From: Sphingobacterium cellulitidis
GTDB lineage: Bacteria > Bacteroidota > Bacteroidia > Sphingobacteriales > Sphingobacteriaceae
DNA: 64,000 bases
Assembly (NCBI GenBank): GCA_002245855.1
Contig: NOUX01000001.1
Location: forward strand, 310,001-374,000
Direction of reading: 5' to 3'
The stretch's first letter is position 1. Every line of letters begins with the position of its first letter. A program made the translations under genes and the position numbers. This document shows, piece by piece, positions 34,860 through 44,387 of this stretch. The notes beneath the pieces were generated by a model that ran no database searches, was not told the origin of the DNA, and saw only the letters and a list, made by a program, of their open reading frames with translations.

Positions 34860-35079
34860 TTTTATTGATATAATTTACTTGTTTAATAAATTGATATAGG
34901 GAAAGTACAACCCCAAACATGGTCAATCCTTTCATCCACCATTCCCCTTCCACAGCATATTTCTCATCTAACCAGGTCCCTAACCAATAAAAAACATAGA
35001 TCGTTACCCCCATTTGAAATGGCATGGAGGTAAACACCAACCATTTGTTGACCTTCTTATTTGGCTTGCTTTCCTTCAA
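34852..35079 (-). CDS. AtpZ/AtpI-like F0F1 assembly protein
   Basis: 75 residues from a TTG at 35079. Two transmembrane hairpin helices (WLVFTSMPFQMGVTIYVFYW and MKGLTMFGVVLSLYQFIKQV) around the GTWLDEKY motif match the AtpZ family, thought to help assemble F0 or carry Mg2+/Ca2+. The frame continues upstream to an ATG at 35181, but a perfect -7 element (TATCTTTG) at 35110-35103 lies inside that extension, and the family normally begins close to the first helix. First gene of the atp operon. Confidence 0.78.
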   Translation of the reverse strand: MKESKPNKKVNKWLVFTSMPFQMGVTIYVFYWLGTWLDEKYAVEGEWWMKGLTMFGVVLSLYQFIKQVNYINKNE

Positions 35080-35102
35080 AATCCTGTAGATGTGTAAAGA
35101 AA

Positions 35103-35110
35103 CAAAGATA
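35103..35110 (-). promoter_or_regulatory. -7 element of the atp operon
   Basis: Minus-strand TATCTTTG, 23 bases before the preferred TTG start of the AtpZ-like gene. Confidence 0.55.
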
Positions 35111-35217
35111 ATTAAATCTGAATAGGCTGTTTGTTTTGAGGAATATTTTTCAATCTTTCTAGCTAATAATTTGAAAAACACAAATTAATGGCCCTGTTGA
35201 ATAATTTTTCGTAACAA

Positions 35218-37416
35218 CTATTGAACCTCTAAATACTTTTGCGCAATCCTGATCTGTGGATAATCAACCTTCGAATCCATGATGGTTCTCACCTCCGTTG
35301 CCGAAGCTTCCGGATGTTCCTTCAGCACTTTCACTATCCGTTGAAGCTCTTCTTCAGCCATCAAATCTGTCGCCTCAATATCGGACCCAATGAAATTAAT
35401 CAAATGACCATAAATGGTCCCAATCACCATATCTCGCTTGGTTGCAATCTCCTCGATATCCATCCCGTCCATAAACATATCCAATGAAATCTGCTTCGTA
35501 TCCTTCTCCTTCTCTTCTACTTCTTTCTCCAGATTTTCCTTGGGCTTATTCCATTTCAACAACTCCTCAGTCAATTCATCCGAAGATTTATTCAAGGCTT
35601 CTGCAATGGTCTGGCTATGTTTCAATTGTTCATGCTTCCTTTTGAAATCCAACAAGATACTCTTCAAACTGGAAATATATTTTTTGGTTCTCTTCTTAAT
35701 TTTCCATTCCTCAATATGCTTCTCCATCGGTTCCAGACATTCCTTGCTGAAGGTCGGAATAAACCAACTGACCGCAGCATTGGAACGTTCGCAGATCTTT
35801 TCATAATCAATCTCCGACTGAGCCAACATTTTATATAATTGCGTAATAAATTTATTGGCGACCTGCTCTTGTGCTTTGAGTTTACCTAATAGATCCTTCA
35901 GAAATACCACCGCTTCTTCCTTGCCTTCAATTTTCTTTCCTTCCTGTTCGAGGATCAAGGCTTCGATTTCATCACAGAGATTTGTCCAACGGAAACTTTG
36001 CAATAAGATCTGACCTAAGTATCGCTTTTGCGCTTCCTGTAAGATCGGATCAAGATCGCCCATAGCCTCCATTTGCTTCATAAAGCTGACCACCTGGAAA
36101 TCGGTTCGAATAGCATAAGAAGGCACTCTGGAACGTAATACCAAACCTTCCAAGCCGGTCAACCTACTCAAGGCAACATAGACCTGACCAGCCGCAAAGG
36201 AGGTTCCAGCATCAATAATTGCCTTGTCAAAAGTCAATCCCTGACTTTTATGGATGGTGATCGCCCATGCCAACCGCAGAGGAAACTGTGAAAAAGTCCC
36301 CAATACCTCTTCTTCAATTTTATCATCCCCTTTGTTGTAGGAATAGCGGATATTCTCCCAGGTTTCTCTTTTCACTTCCACATCCTCTTCCCCATTCGGG
36401 AAGGAAACAATCACCTTATGCTTATCAATCTGTATATCCTTGACGGTTCCAATCTTTCCATTGAAATATCTTCTTTCATCACCCACATCATTTTTGATAA
36501 ACATGACTTGTGCTCCTATGCGCAGGCTCAAAACCTCTTCCGCTGGAAATAAGCCATTTTGAAACTCATCTTTTACGATGGATTTGATCTGGTGTAGCTT
36601 GGTCTCCAAACTTTCCAATTTCTCCTGATTGATTTGATCAGCCAGGCGATTATGCGAGGCTAAAGTGATGTATTGTTCACCTTCAGGCGGCGTAAAATCT
36701 GGCTTATAATGCTCATTCAAGGCATCCAAATCGGTTTGTGCAGTTTCGTTATTCCGGATTTTATTCAGAATATCGATGAAGGCAGAATCTTGCTGTCTAT
36801 AAATCTTTTGCAACTCGATCAGGATCGGAGGTTGTTGCTTGAACACTTTGGCATCGAAGAAAAACACACTGGAATAATAATCGCGAAGGACCTGCCATTC
36901 TCGATCTTGCACAACCGGTGGCAATTGGTATAAGTCGCCGATGAACAGCACCTGAACTCCTCCGAAAGGACGCATATCCCTACGCACACTTTTTAAAATA
37001 ACGTCAATGGCATCCAAGGTGTCCGCACGAACCATGGAAACCTCATCAATCACCAAGAGTTCAAGCTCCTGTAGGATAGCCCTTCTATTCTTGGTTAATT
37101 TAATGGTGCTAAACAATCGATGTTTATTGTAGATAAACTGGTCTTTATCTTCCCATTGCAGGGGATAATCTTCGATAAAGACACCAAAGGGCAACCAAAA
37201 TAAGGCATGCAGGGTTGTACCGCCGGCATTCATGGCAGCGACCCCCGTAGGTGCCGTGATGGCCATTTTCTTATAGCTATTCTCTCGAATGAACTTTAAA
37301 AAGGTGGTTTTCCCGGTTCCTGCTTTTCCTGTCAAGAAAATGGGTTGCTGCGTTTGATTGACGAACGCAACGGCTTTGGCAAAAATATCGTTTTGAGAAT
37401 CGAATGCTTGTGACAT
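35218..37416 (-). CDS. PIF1-like helicase with C-terminal helix-turn-helix domain
   Basis: 732 residues. Superfamily 1B helicase motifs: Walker A TGKAGTGKTTFLKF, Walker B LLVIDEVSMVRAD, the FIGDLYQLPPV segment, an SH3-like insert and the motif V/VI region (AWAITIHKSQGLTFDKAIID, VYVALSRLTGLEGLVL). After about residue 450 comes an alpha-helical part with a helix-turn-helix near the end (MDIEEIATKRDMVIGTIYGH) like that of RecQ-type tails. Probably acts at stalled forks or on structured DNA. Monocistronic, ending 40 bases before the atp operon promoter region. Confidence 0.87.
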   Translation of the reverse strand: MSQAFDSQNDIFAKAVAFVNQTQQPIFLTGKAGTGKTTFLKFIRENSYKKMAITAPTGVAAMNAGGTTLHALFWLPFGVFIEDYPLQWEDKDQFIYNKHRLFSTIKLTKNRRAILQELELLVIDEVSMVRADTLDAIDVILKSVRRDMRPFGGVQVLFIGDLYQLPPVVQDREWQVLRDYYSSVFFFDAKVFKQQPPILIELQKIYRQQDSAFIDILNKIRNNETAQTDLDALNEHYKPDFTPPEGEQYITLASHNRLADQINQEKLESLETKLHQIKSIVKDEFQNGLFPAEEVLSLRIGAQVMFIKNDVGDERRYFNGKIGTVKDIQIDKHKVIVSFPNGEEDVEVKRETWENIRYSYNKGDDKIEEEVLGTFSQFPLRLAWAITIHKSQGLTFDKAIIDAGTSFAAGQVYVALSRLTGLEGLVLRSRVPSYAIRTDFQVVSFMKQMEAMGDLDPILQEAQKRYLGQILLQSFRWTNLCDEIEALILEQEGKKIEGKEEAVVFLKDLLGKLKAQEQVANKFITQLYKMLAQSEIDYEKICERSNAAVSWFIPTFSKECLEPMEKHIEEWKIKKRTKKYISSLKSILLDFKRKHEQLKHSQTIAEALNKSSDELTEELLKWNKPKENLEKEVEEKEKDTKQISLDMFMDGMDIEEIATKRDMVIGTIYGHLINFIGSDIEATDLMAEEELQRIVKVLKEHPEASATEVRTIMDSKVDYPQIRIAQKYLEVQ

Positions 37417-37526
37417 GAAGATTTTTGTTATCCTGCAAATATAAGGGAAATCATTTGTTAGACTTTTTTATAGGCTTGTTTTAATACAAAAGTTATATTA
37501 TCTTCACGTAAGTAAACATCGTAACC

Positions 37527-38033
37527 ATGACATATATAGATAAAAGCGAACTATTTCAAGAGATATCAAATAAATTGACTAGCAAGGGATTCAAGATTGA
37601 GAGTGAAGATCAGAATAGACCTTGGGGTGGATTTTTTGTGATCAACGAGGATCAGGCACAGGAGTTTGCCGACGCTTACTTTGAGGGATTAAATGTTCAA
37701 GAGTTAAAAATTTCAGGAAAATTAAGCCCTAAAGTATTGATTGTAGGACCAAATAAGCGCTTATCATGGCAGTATCACCACCGTAGAGCCGAAATTTGGA
37801 GAGTTATTCGCGGTGAAGTTGGCGTTGTAACAAGCCCTACTGATGAGGAGCATGAATTAAAGATTTTAAAAGAAGGTGAATCTATCCGTTTATCACAAGG
37901 TGAAAGACACCGTCTTGTAGGATTAGGATCATACGGCGTGGTTGCTGAAATTTGGCAACATACCGATGCCGCAAATCCATCTGATGAGGACGATATCGTA
38001 CGTGTACAGGACGATTTCGGTAGAGGAATCTAA
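37527..38033 (+). CDS. Cupin protein, mannose-6-phosphate isomerase type II-like
   Basis: 168 residues. A single cupin with RPWGGFFVIN, SWQYHHRRAEIWRVIRGEVGVV and GERHRLVGLGSYGVVAEIWQ, the metal-binding histidines and glutamate of the type II phosphomannose isomerase C-terminal domain. Automatic annotation often labels such Bacteroidota proteins phosphoheptose or mannose-6-phosphate isomerases. Activity on a sugar phosphate is likely, but the substrate is unproven. Single gene with terminator. Confidence 0.8.
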   Translation: MTYIDKSELFQEISNKLTSKGFKIESEDQNRPWGGFFVINEDQAQEFADAYFEGLNVQELKISGKLSPKVLIVGPNKRLSWQYHHRRAEIWRVIRGEVGVVTSPTDEEHELKILKEGESIRLSQGERHRLVGLGSYGVVAEIWQHTDAANPSDEDDIVRVQDDFGRGI

Positions 38034-38051
38034 AAATATTTTAAATACCAT

Positions 38052-38083
38052 AAAAGGGAGGTTTGTGCTAAACCTCCCTTTTT
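38052..38083 (+). terminator. Terminator after the cupin gene
   Basis: AAAAGGGAGGTTT / AAACCTCCCTTTT, a 13-bp stem with loop GTGCT, then T-rich sequence. Confidence 0.88.
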
Positions 38084-38180
38084 ATTTTGCCTAAACCTAA
38101 GGATCTACCGCTAGCAAAAATTAATACTACCTGCTTCTTCAGGATTAATAAGAGAAAAATTTTGGTCAACCTATTATTTC

Positions 38181-38286
38181 TCCCGGAGAACTTTCGGATT
38201 TCCGTCGGAATTCCGCCGGACCTTCTTCGCAAAATTTCGAACAAGATCCGACGGACATCCGAAGAAGGTCCGGAGAAGGTCCGATA
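38181..38286. repeat. GC-rich block with crossing inverted repeats
   Basis: Within an AT-rich gap of about 590 bases (38034-38624) lies a GC-rich stretch. TCCGTCGGA (38201-38209) matches TCCGACGGA (38247-38255) in inverse, and CCGGACCTTCTTCG (38216-38229) matches CGAAGAAGGTCCGG (38260-38273). The order A-B-A'-B' means the two stems cross. AGAAGGTCCG is repeated again at 38274-38283. The rest of the gap shows no gene. Confidence 0.85.
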
Positions 38287-38588
38287 AAACGCCTAATTAT
38301 TCTCTATATATTTCAGGTCTTGTTTAGAAAATGAAGGCTATATTAATTCATGATTTTCTCCAATAAAAACACAGTCCAACAAGCTACGAATCTAGAGGTA
38401 AACAGCTTATTTTCAGGTGAAACAGGCTAAATTTCAACATCATTGTGGAAAAGTGGGTCAGGATTGTCCTCGGGAATAAGTTCTTAATGGCAATAATTTG
38501 AGTGTTTATTCAACATTTCTAACCAATAAAAGCCGATTGTTGAATTAAATGTGCAAAAGTGTTGTGCAAAAGTCGATTAACTTTTTTA

Positions 38589-38596
38589 TATTTTTG
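38589..38596 (+). promoter_or_regulatory. -7 element of parE
   Basis: TATTTTTG, 28 bases before the parE ATG at 38625. Confidence 0.55.
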
Positions 38597-38624
38597 CGAT
38601 GGTTCAAGAATATCGAAGAGCATT

Positions 38625-40523
38625 ATGACAACATATAACGAAGATAGCATACGGTCCTTAGACTGGAAGGAGCATATCCGACTACGTCCGGGGATGTATA
38701 TAGGGAAGTTGGGCGATGGATCCGCCTATGATGATGGTATATATGTATTATTGAAGGAGGTAGTCGATAACTCCATCGATGAGTTTGTGATGGGCGCCGG
38801 AAAGATCATTGATATTACTGTTAATGAAAATAAAGTGACGGTACGCGATTATGGCCGTGGTATTCCAATCGGGTCGGTTGTGGATGTTGTTTCCAAGATC
38901 AATACCGGTGGTAAGTATGATAGTAAAGCCTTCCAAAAATCGGTAGGTCTGAATGGTGTTGGTACAAAAGCAGTCAACGCCCTATCTAATCAGTTCTCGG
39001 TTCAATCCTATCGACAAAACGTCACTCGTATTGCACAATTCAGTAAAGGTGAACTGGTATCGGATGAACAAAAGGATACTACACAACGGAATGGTACTTC
39101 TGTAACCTTCTATCCAGATGACTCCATTTTCCGAAACTATAAATATCGCTTGGAATTTGTGGAAAACATGATCTGGAATTATGTTTTCTTAAACTCAGGA
39201 CTAACGATAAACTTCAATGGTCAGCGTTTTATTTCTGAGAATGGATTAAAAGATTTATTGGAGCGCAACGTCGATACGGAAAGCATGCGTTATCCGATCA
39301 TTCATCTACGTGGTGAAGATATAGAGATTGCCATGACCCACGGCCAGCAATATGGGGAAGAATATTATTCCTTTGTAAATGGCCAGCATACTACCCAAGG
39401 TGGTACACATCAGGCGGCATTCCGTGAAGCGGTTGTAAAAACCATTCGTGAATTCTACAAAAAAGAATTTGATGCTTCGGATGTACGTGCCTCCATCATC
39501 GGAGCGATTGCCATCAAAGTACAGGAACCGGTTTTCGAATCACAAACCAAGACTAAATTAGGATCGACCAATATTGGTCCTGATGGTCCGACGGTTCGTA
39601 CCTTCATCAATGACTTTGTTAAAAAAGCATTGGATGATTACTTGCATAAAAATCCAGCAACAGCGGAGGCTTTACAGAAAAGAATCCTTCAATCTGAGCG
39701 CGAGCGTAAGGATATTGCCGGAATTAAGAAATTAGCAAATGAAAGGGCGAAGAAAGCCTCCTTGCATAATAGAAAACTAAGAGATTGCAAGGTTCACTTC
39801 AGTGATAAGCATGAGCGTAACCTAGAGACAACCTTATTTATCACCGAGGGGGATTCTGCATCCGGGTCGATTACTAAATCAAGGGATGTTCAAACCCAAG
39901 CAGTCTTTAGTTTAAAAGGGAAACCTTTGAACTCGTATGGCTTGACCAAGAAAATCGTTTATGAGAATGAGGAATTCAACCTATTGCAACATGCTTTGAA
40001 TATTGAAGACGGTATCGAAGGACTGCGTTACAATAATATCGTAATAGCAACCGATGCCGATGTGGATGGAATGCACATTCGTCTACTCTTGATGACTTTC
40101 TTCTTGCAATTTTTCCCTGAGCTTGTAAAAGCGGGACACGTTTCAATTCTGCAAACGCCATTATTCAGGGTCCGTAATAAGAAGGAAACCATCTATTGTT
40201 ATTCGGATGAGGAGCGTGTAAATGCGATCAACAAATTGGGTAGCAAACCAGAGATCACACGATTCAAAGGATTGGGTGAGATTTCGCCATCGGAATTTGG
40301 CATGTTCATCGGTGAGAATATCCGATTGGAACCTGTTATCCTATCAAAAGACAATAAGCTTCCACAATTGTTGGAATATTATATGGGTAAGAATACCCCA
40401 GACCGTCAGGTTCATATTGTAAACAACTTACGTGTTGAGTTGGATACGGAGGATGACATGGTCAATTCAAAAGAAGAATCTACCGAGGAGGATTTGGTAG
40501 ACGCGGTTCAAGAAGCCGTATAA
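38625..40523 (+). CDS. parE: DNA topoisomerase IV subunit B
   Basis: 632 residues from the ATG at 38625. The GHKL ATPase domain has [13 protein letters not shown] and YGRGIPIG, followed by a transducer domain. The TOPRIM domain has the catalytic glutamate in [12 protein letters not shown] and DADVDGMHI. The ending ([20 protein letters not shown]) and the opening [20 protein letters not shown] are typical of Bacteroidota ParE rather than GyrB. With ParC it decatenates chromosomes. parC is not in the window; purU follows by 49 bases. Confidence 0.93.
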   Translation: MTTYNEDSIRSLDWKEHIRLRPGMYIGKLGDGSAYDDGIYVLLKEVVDNSIDEFVMGAGKIIDITVNENKVTVRDYGRGIPIGSVVDVVSKINTGGKYDSKAFQKSVGLNGVGTKAVNALSNQFSVQSYRQNVTRIAQFSKGELVSDEQKDTTQRNGTSVTFYPDDSIFRNYKYRLEFVENMIWNYVFLNSGLTINFNGQRFISENGLKDLLERNVDTESMRYPIIHLRGEDIEIAMTHGQQYGEEYYSFVNGQHTTQGGTHQAAFREAVVKTIREFYKKEFDASDVRASIIGAIAIKVQEPVFESQTKTKLGSTNIGPDGPTVRTFINDFVKKALDDYLHKNPATAEALQKRILQSERERKDIAGIKKLANERAKKASLHNRKLRDCKVHFSDKHERNLETTLFITEGDSASGSITKSRDVQTQAVFSLKGKPLNSYGLTKKIVYENEEFNLLQHALNIEDGIEGLRYNNIVIATDADVDGMHIRLLLMTFFLQFFPELVKAGHVSILQTPLFRVRNKKETIYCYSDEERVNAINKLGSKPEITRFKGLGEISPSEFGMFIGENIRLEPVILSKDNKLPQLLEYYMGKNTPDRQVHIVNNLRVELDTEDDMVNSKEESTEEDLVDAVQEAV

Positions 40524-40572
40524 CATATTGGGGAGGAGGATTTCTCCTCCCATTTTTTACAACCTAACCTAC

Positions 40573-41415
40573 ATGAATACGCAAACCTTAATTCTCATCC
40601 AGTGTACGGATGCCGTTGGACTTGTTGCCATTATTTCAAATGTTTTGGCGGAGCAGGAGCTCAATATTGTCACCATGCGCGAATTTGTGGATGAGGCCAA
40701 TAAGAAATTCTTTGTACGTGTAGTCTGTGCGGGGGAACTTTACAATACGGAGGTTCTTCATCAGGCCTTGACGGCGAGGTTACCAGCAAACAGCCAGGTG
40801 ATGGTTAATCCGAACCAAAGAAAAAGACTTGTGGTTTTGGTCACCAAGGAGCATCATTGTTTGGCGGATATTCTGGTTAGGAATTATTTTAACACCATGC
40901 CTGCGGAAGTAGTGGCCGTTATTGGCAACTACGATAATTTACAGGAGTTCACCGAGAAATTTGACCTCCCATTTCACTATGTCAGCCATCTGGACAAAAG
41001 CAAGGAACAGTTTGAAGAAGGGCTAGCTGAAGTGATCTCCAGTTATTCTCCAGACTATATCATCCTTGCGAAATTTATGCGGATCCTGTCGCCAAACTTT
41101 GTTTCCAAATTCAGAGGACAGTTGATCAATATCCATCATTCCTTCTTACCTGCCTTCATCGGAGCCAATCCCTATAAACAGGCTCATGACCGCGGCGTAA
41201 AAATCATCGGCGCGACCGCGCACTTTGTCACCGACGACCTGGATGAAGGACCCATCATCGTTCAAAACACAAAATCCATCGACCACAGCTACGATGTCAA
41301 CCACATGCGCACAGCAGGTACCGAAATCGAAAAAGCAGTCCTCAGCAGCGCTATCCAACTCCTAGCCGAAGATAGAGTAATGCTGCATGGGAATAGGACG
41401 ATTGTTTTTAAGTAG
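40573..41415 (+). CDS. purU: Formyltetrahydrofolate deformylase
   Basis: 280 residues from the ATG at 40573. An N-terminal ACT domain (TLILIQCTDAVGLVAIISNV) is followed by a formyltransferase-like hydrolase domain with the catalytic set in NIHHSFLPAFIGANPY, GATAHFV and the aspartate in DDLDEGPIIVQ. It releases formate from 10-formyl-tetrahydrofolate, feeding purine synthesis and balancing one-carbon units. Complete. The 49-base gap after parE allows cotranscription. Confidence 0.95.
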   Translation: MNTQTLILIQCTDAVGLVAIISNVLAEQELNIVTMREFVDEANKKFFVRVVCAGELYNTEVLHQALTARLPANSQVMVNPNQRKRLVVLVTKEHHCLADILVRNYFNTMPAEVVAVIGNYDNLQEFTEKFDLPFHYVSHLDKSKEQFEEGLAEVISSYSPDYIILAKFMRILSPNFVSKFRGQLINIHHSFLPAFIGANPYKQAHDRGVKIIGATAHFVTDDLDEGPIIVQNTKSIDHSYDVNHMRTAGTEIEKAVLSSAIQLLAEDRVMLHGNRTIVFK

Positions 41416-41425
41416 TATTTAGTAG

Positions 41426-41534
41426 TTAGTATTTAGTAGTTAGATGACTTTCCGCCGCCATTTGACGAGATTTGTTTTAAAACTTAGTAGTCAGCCATAG
41501 GTCTAAATACTCTATACTAACTACTAAATACTAA
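41426..41534. repeat. 18-bp perfect inverted repeat of low-complexity words after purU
   Basis: Bases 41426-41443 are the exact reverse complement of 41517-41534, separated by 73 bases. Both arms are built from TTAGTA/TAGTAG words. The remaining 41535-41875 holds no credible gene. A similar word set (CTACTAAATA) recurs at 56484-56493. Confidence 0.85.
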
Positions 41535-41875
41535 GCTCCGCTAACGTTGTGACCAATATCATATTTTCTCTTTGATTACTATTACTTTTTAGGTGCGGAA
41601 TGTTTTGTTATTTGCGGACATTAAGGTTGCATGCTTTGTGGGTTAGGGAGATAGGGGTTTTGTAGGGGTTGAATTGGATAGATTGTAGTGTGGATGGAGG
41701 AAGCGTGGCAACAATGAAAGAGATTAAAGGTTTAGGTCTAAATAGTGAAAACGCTCCTGCAATACAGTTTTCTGTGTCAGGTGCTATGGAAAATCGCAGG
41801 AGCATTTCTTGAACTTAAATCGGATGAATGTGTCCTTTAAAATGTGTAATAAATAAAACCTACCTATGAACAACA

Positions 41876-41901
41876 AAAAAGCCATCAATCGATGGCTTTT
41901 T
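41876..41901. terminator. Bidirectional terminator downstream of the methyltransferase gene
   Basis: GCCATC/GATGGC with A/T flanks pairing on both sides, loop AATC, ends in a T run. Confidence 0.82.
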
Positions 41902-41921
41902 ACTTTATAATTTTTTAGATT

Positions 41922-42824
41922 TTACTTTGCTATTTTTCTGAATTTCCCGAAGACACCTAAAGGAAGTTTAGGACCAGCGGTTGCTTGAAGAAATAACTCC
42001 CCGATTTCAAGGTTTTCCACTTGTGGGAATGATGTTCTGATCAGGTTTTCAACGATTACGGATGAAAATCCTAATGAGTAGGTATTCAGGATTAGGAAGT
42101 GTTCCTTTGGATCCAGTAATTGAACGACATCACGCATCATCTCCATGATATGGTCTTCAAGTTTCCATTTTTCACCTTTAGGACCATGCCCGTAAGCTGG
42201 CGGGTCAAGAATAATTCCGTTGTAGGTATTACCACGCTTCAGCTCACGTTTCACAAATTTCAAGGCATCTTCCACCACCCAACGGATGTCAGTCAATCCC
42301 GAAAGTTCTTGATTTTCATTAGCCCAGGTTACCACCTGTTTGATGGAGTCAACGTGGGTTGTATCTGCACCAGCAGCTTTTGCAATCAAGGAAGCACCGC
42401 CAGTATAGGCAAATAAGTTTAATACCTTAGGTTTCGGAGTCTTGAATGATTTTACAGAATTTGAGATATAATCCCAATTGACAGCTTGTTCAGGGAAGAT
42501 TCCCACATGTTTGAAAGAGGTTAATCCAAGTCTGAATTTTATGGCTGCGTCCTCGTTTTTATACTGGATATGCCAGCGGTCTGGGGTTTTAGGATTTTTT
42601 TTCATCCAATCTCCAGAAGTTGCCGAACGACCTTTGAACTTGATATGGTACCTTTTATTCCATTCAGCATCCCCCAATGCCTTTGGCCATACAGCCTGAG
42701 GTTCAGGACGAATTAGGATCAGTTCACCAAAACGTTCTAATTTTTCGAAATCTCCACAGTCGATTAGTTCATAATCTTTCCAATGTTGTGGGGTAAGGAG
42801 TTGAATTTGGGTATCGTTGTTCAA
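41922..42824 (-). CDS. Class I SAM-dependent methyltransferase, RlmI/RlmK-like
   Basis: 300 residues from a TTG at 42824; a stop codon directly upstream in frame excludes longer forms. The Rossmann fold has VLNLFAYTGGASLIAKAAGA as SAM motif I, THVDSIKQVVTWANENQELS as motif II and the NGIILDPPAYGHGP substrate loop, as in the 23S rRNA methyltransferases RlmI and RlmK/L. An N-terminal PUA domain is lacking or much reduced. Target base unknown. A perfect -7 element TATCTTTG lies 29 bases upstream (42860-42853). Confidence 0.85.
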   Translation of the reverse strand: MNNDTQIQLLTPQHWKDYELIDCGDFEKLERFGELILIRPEPQAVWPKALGDAEWNKRYHIKFKGRSATSGDWMKKNPKTPDRWHIQYKNEDAAIKFRLGLTSFKHVGIFPEQAVNWDYISNSVKSFKTPKPKVLNLFAYTGGASLIAKAAGADTTHVDSIKQVVTWANENQELSGLTDIRWVVEDALKFVKRELKRGNTYNGIILDPPAYGHGPKGEKWKLEDHIMEMMRDVVQLLDPKEHFLILNTYSLGFSSVIVENLIRTSFPQVENLEIGELFLQATAGPKLPLGVFGKFRKIAK

Positions 42825-42852
42825 GATGCTTTATTTAATGAAAATTATTTTG

Positions 42853-42860
42853 CAAAGATA
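42853..42860 (-). promoter_or_regulatory. -7 element of the methyltransferase gene
   Basis: Minus-strand TATCTTTG, 28 bases before the TTG start at 42824. Confidence 0.55.
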
Positions 42861-42881
42861 GGAAATTCAAAGAAAAAGGAA

Positions 42882-43646
42882 TTACTCATCTTTTTTCAAG
42901 GTATTCCGAGCAGCTTTCATCAATGGGCTTGCAAAAACAAAGTCGTTCAACTCTTTATTATCAGATTTTAACATGTCCTGATTGGAGCCTTCCCAATATT
43001 TCTTCCCCTTGTAGAGGAATAGAATATAATCGCCGATTCCCATTACAGAGTTCATATCATGGGTTACAACGACCGTAGTACATTTATATTCTTCAGTCAG
43101 GTCTTGCACAAGTTCATCAATAAGGATGGATGTTGCAGGATCGAGACCGGAATTGGGTTCATCACAGAACAGATATTTAGGGCTCATACTTATGGCCCGA
43201 GCAATACCGACTCTTTTTTTCATCCCTCCCGATAATTCCGAAGGATAGAGTTTATTTTTTCCAGCGAGGTTTACCCGTTCAAGACAGAAATTAGCACGAT
43301 CAATTTTTTCGCCTTTACTCATTTCGGTGAACATATCGAGGGTAAAGACGATATTCTGTTCAACGGTCATGGAGTCGAAAAGGGCGGAGTTTTGGAAGAG
43401 CATTCCAATTTCCTTACGGATTGGCACTTTCTCTTCAAAGTCCATTTTGGTGAATTCCTGTTTATCGAAGAACACCTTTCCTTGGTTTGGTTGATGGAGT
43501 CCGACAATACATTTGAGCAGGGTACTTTTCCCAGAACCGGAGCCACCAATGATTTGGCTGACTTTACCGGGCTCGAAAATGGCATCAATACCATCTAACA
43601 CCACATTATCGCCAAAAGATTTATGAATATTTGTTATTTCGATCAT
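42882..43646 (-). CDS. ABC transporter ATP-binding protein, MlaF-like
   Basis: 254 residues. Walker A GGSGSGKSTLLK, signature LSGGMKKRVGIARA, Walker B KYLFCDEPNSGLDPATS and the H-loop VVVTHDM. The sequence is of the MlaF/Ttg2A class, which energises phospholipid transport between the membranes. It follows the MlaE-type permease gene by 6 bases. The substrate-binding MlaD gene is not adjacent in this window. Confidence 0.92.
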   Translation of the reverse strand: MIEITNIHKSFGDNVVLDGIDAIFEPGKVSQIIGGSGSGKSTLLKCIVGLHQPNQGKVFFDKQEFTKMDFEEKVPIRKEIGMLFQNSALFDSMTVEQNIVFTLDMFTEMSKGEKIDRANFCLERVNLAGKNKLYPSELSGGMKKRVGIARAISMSPKYLFCDEPNSGLDPATSILIDELVQDLTEEYKCTTVVVTHDMNSVMGIGDYILFLYKGKKYWEGSNQDMLKSDNKELNDFVFASPLMKAARNTLKKDE

Positions 43647-43652
43647 AGAGAA

Positions 43653-44387
43653 TTACAACATTAACGCAGTGATTAAATAGTCACATGCTAGAATAGAAAT
43701 ACAACCGATTACCACGGCTCTGGTACCGGCTTGTCCTACTTCCAATGCACCACCACGCACATAGAACCCTTTATAAGCAGGAACGGAGGTGATAATAAAG
43801 CCGAATACGGTTGCTTTCACCATTGCGACCACCATGGTAAAGCCATTAAATCCACCGCGGATCCCTTCGATATAATCATCAGGGGTTACAGCACCGGATA
43901 ATGCACCCCCCAAAAGACCGCCAATCAAGGCGCAGCCAATGGCAAAAATTACCAAGGCAGGTACCATAATAATTCCGGCAATAATCTTAGGAAGGATCAG
44001 GTATCCGGCAGCATTAATACCCATGATTTCTAAGGCATCAATTTGTTCCGTTACGCGCATAGATCCGATTTGGGAGGAAATAGAAGACCCGACCTTACCC
44101 ATTAATACCAAGCCAGAAATGGTTGGTCCTAATTCAAGAATATTGGAGTCACGGTTGATTTGACCAATTACTGAGGTTGGAATCAAGTCAGACACCAACT
44201 GAAAGGCAATTTGCATCGTCATTACCGCACCAATAAAGGTAGAAATAATCACAATTAAGCCCAACGACCCCACTCCTATCTCTGTCATTTCATGGAAGAT
44301 TTCCTTTAGATAAATCTTCATTTTCTCAGGTTTCCGAAAAACCTTTTTTAGTAGCAAGAGATATTCACCAAAATAATAAAATATCAT
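43653..44387 (-). CDS. MlaE-family ABC transporter permease
   Basis: 244 residues with five to six transmembrane helices and the MlaE family motifs (GLVLMGKVGSSISSQIGSMR, EQIDALEIMGI, TVFGFIITSVPAYKGFYVRG). With the ATPase gene just downstream it makes the inner-membrane complex of a phospholipid transporter that maintains outer-membrane lipid asymmetry. ATG at 44387 begins MIFYYFGEY, as is usual. Confidence 0.93.
   Translation of the reverse strand: MIFYYFGEYLLLLKKVFRKPEKMKIYLKEIFHEMTEIGVGSLGLIVIISTFIGAVMTMQIAFQLVSDLIPTSVIGQINRDSNILELGPTISGLVLMGKVGSSISSQIGSMRVTEQIDALEIMGINAAGYLILPKIIAGIIMVPALVIFAIGCALIGGLLGGALSGAVTPDDYIEGIRGGFNGFTMVVAMVKATVFGFIITSVPAYKGFYVRGGALEVGQAGTRAVVIGCISILACDYLITALML

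Noticed and set aside
38087..38287. 66-codon frame upstream of parE
   Set aside because: It starts with TTG in the terminator's T-rich tail and reads through the GC-rich inverted repeats; no domain.
41608..41805. 65-codon minus-strand frame after purU
   Set aside because: No similarity to any family I know, no promoter, and odd composition in a repeat-bearing gap.
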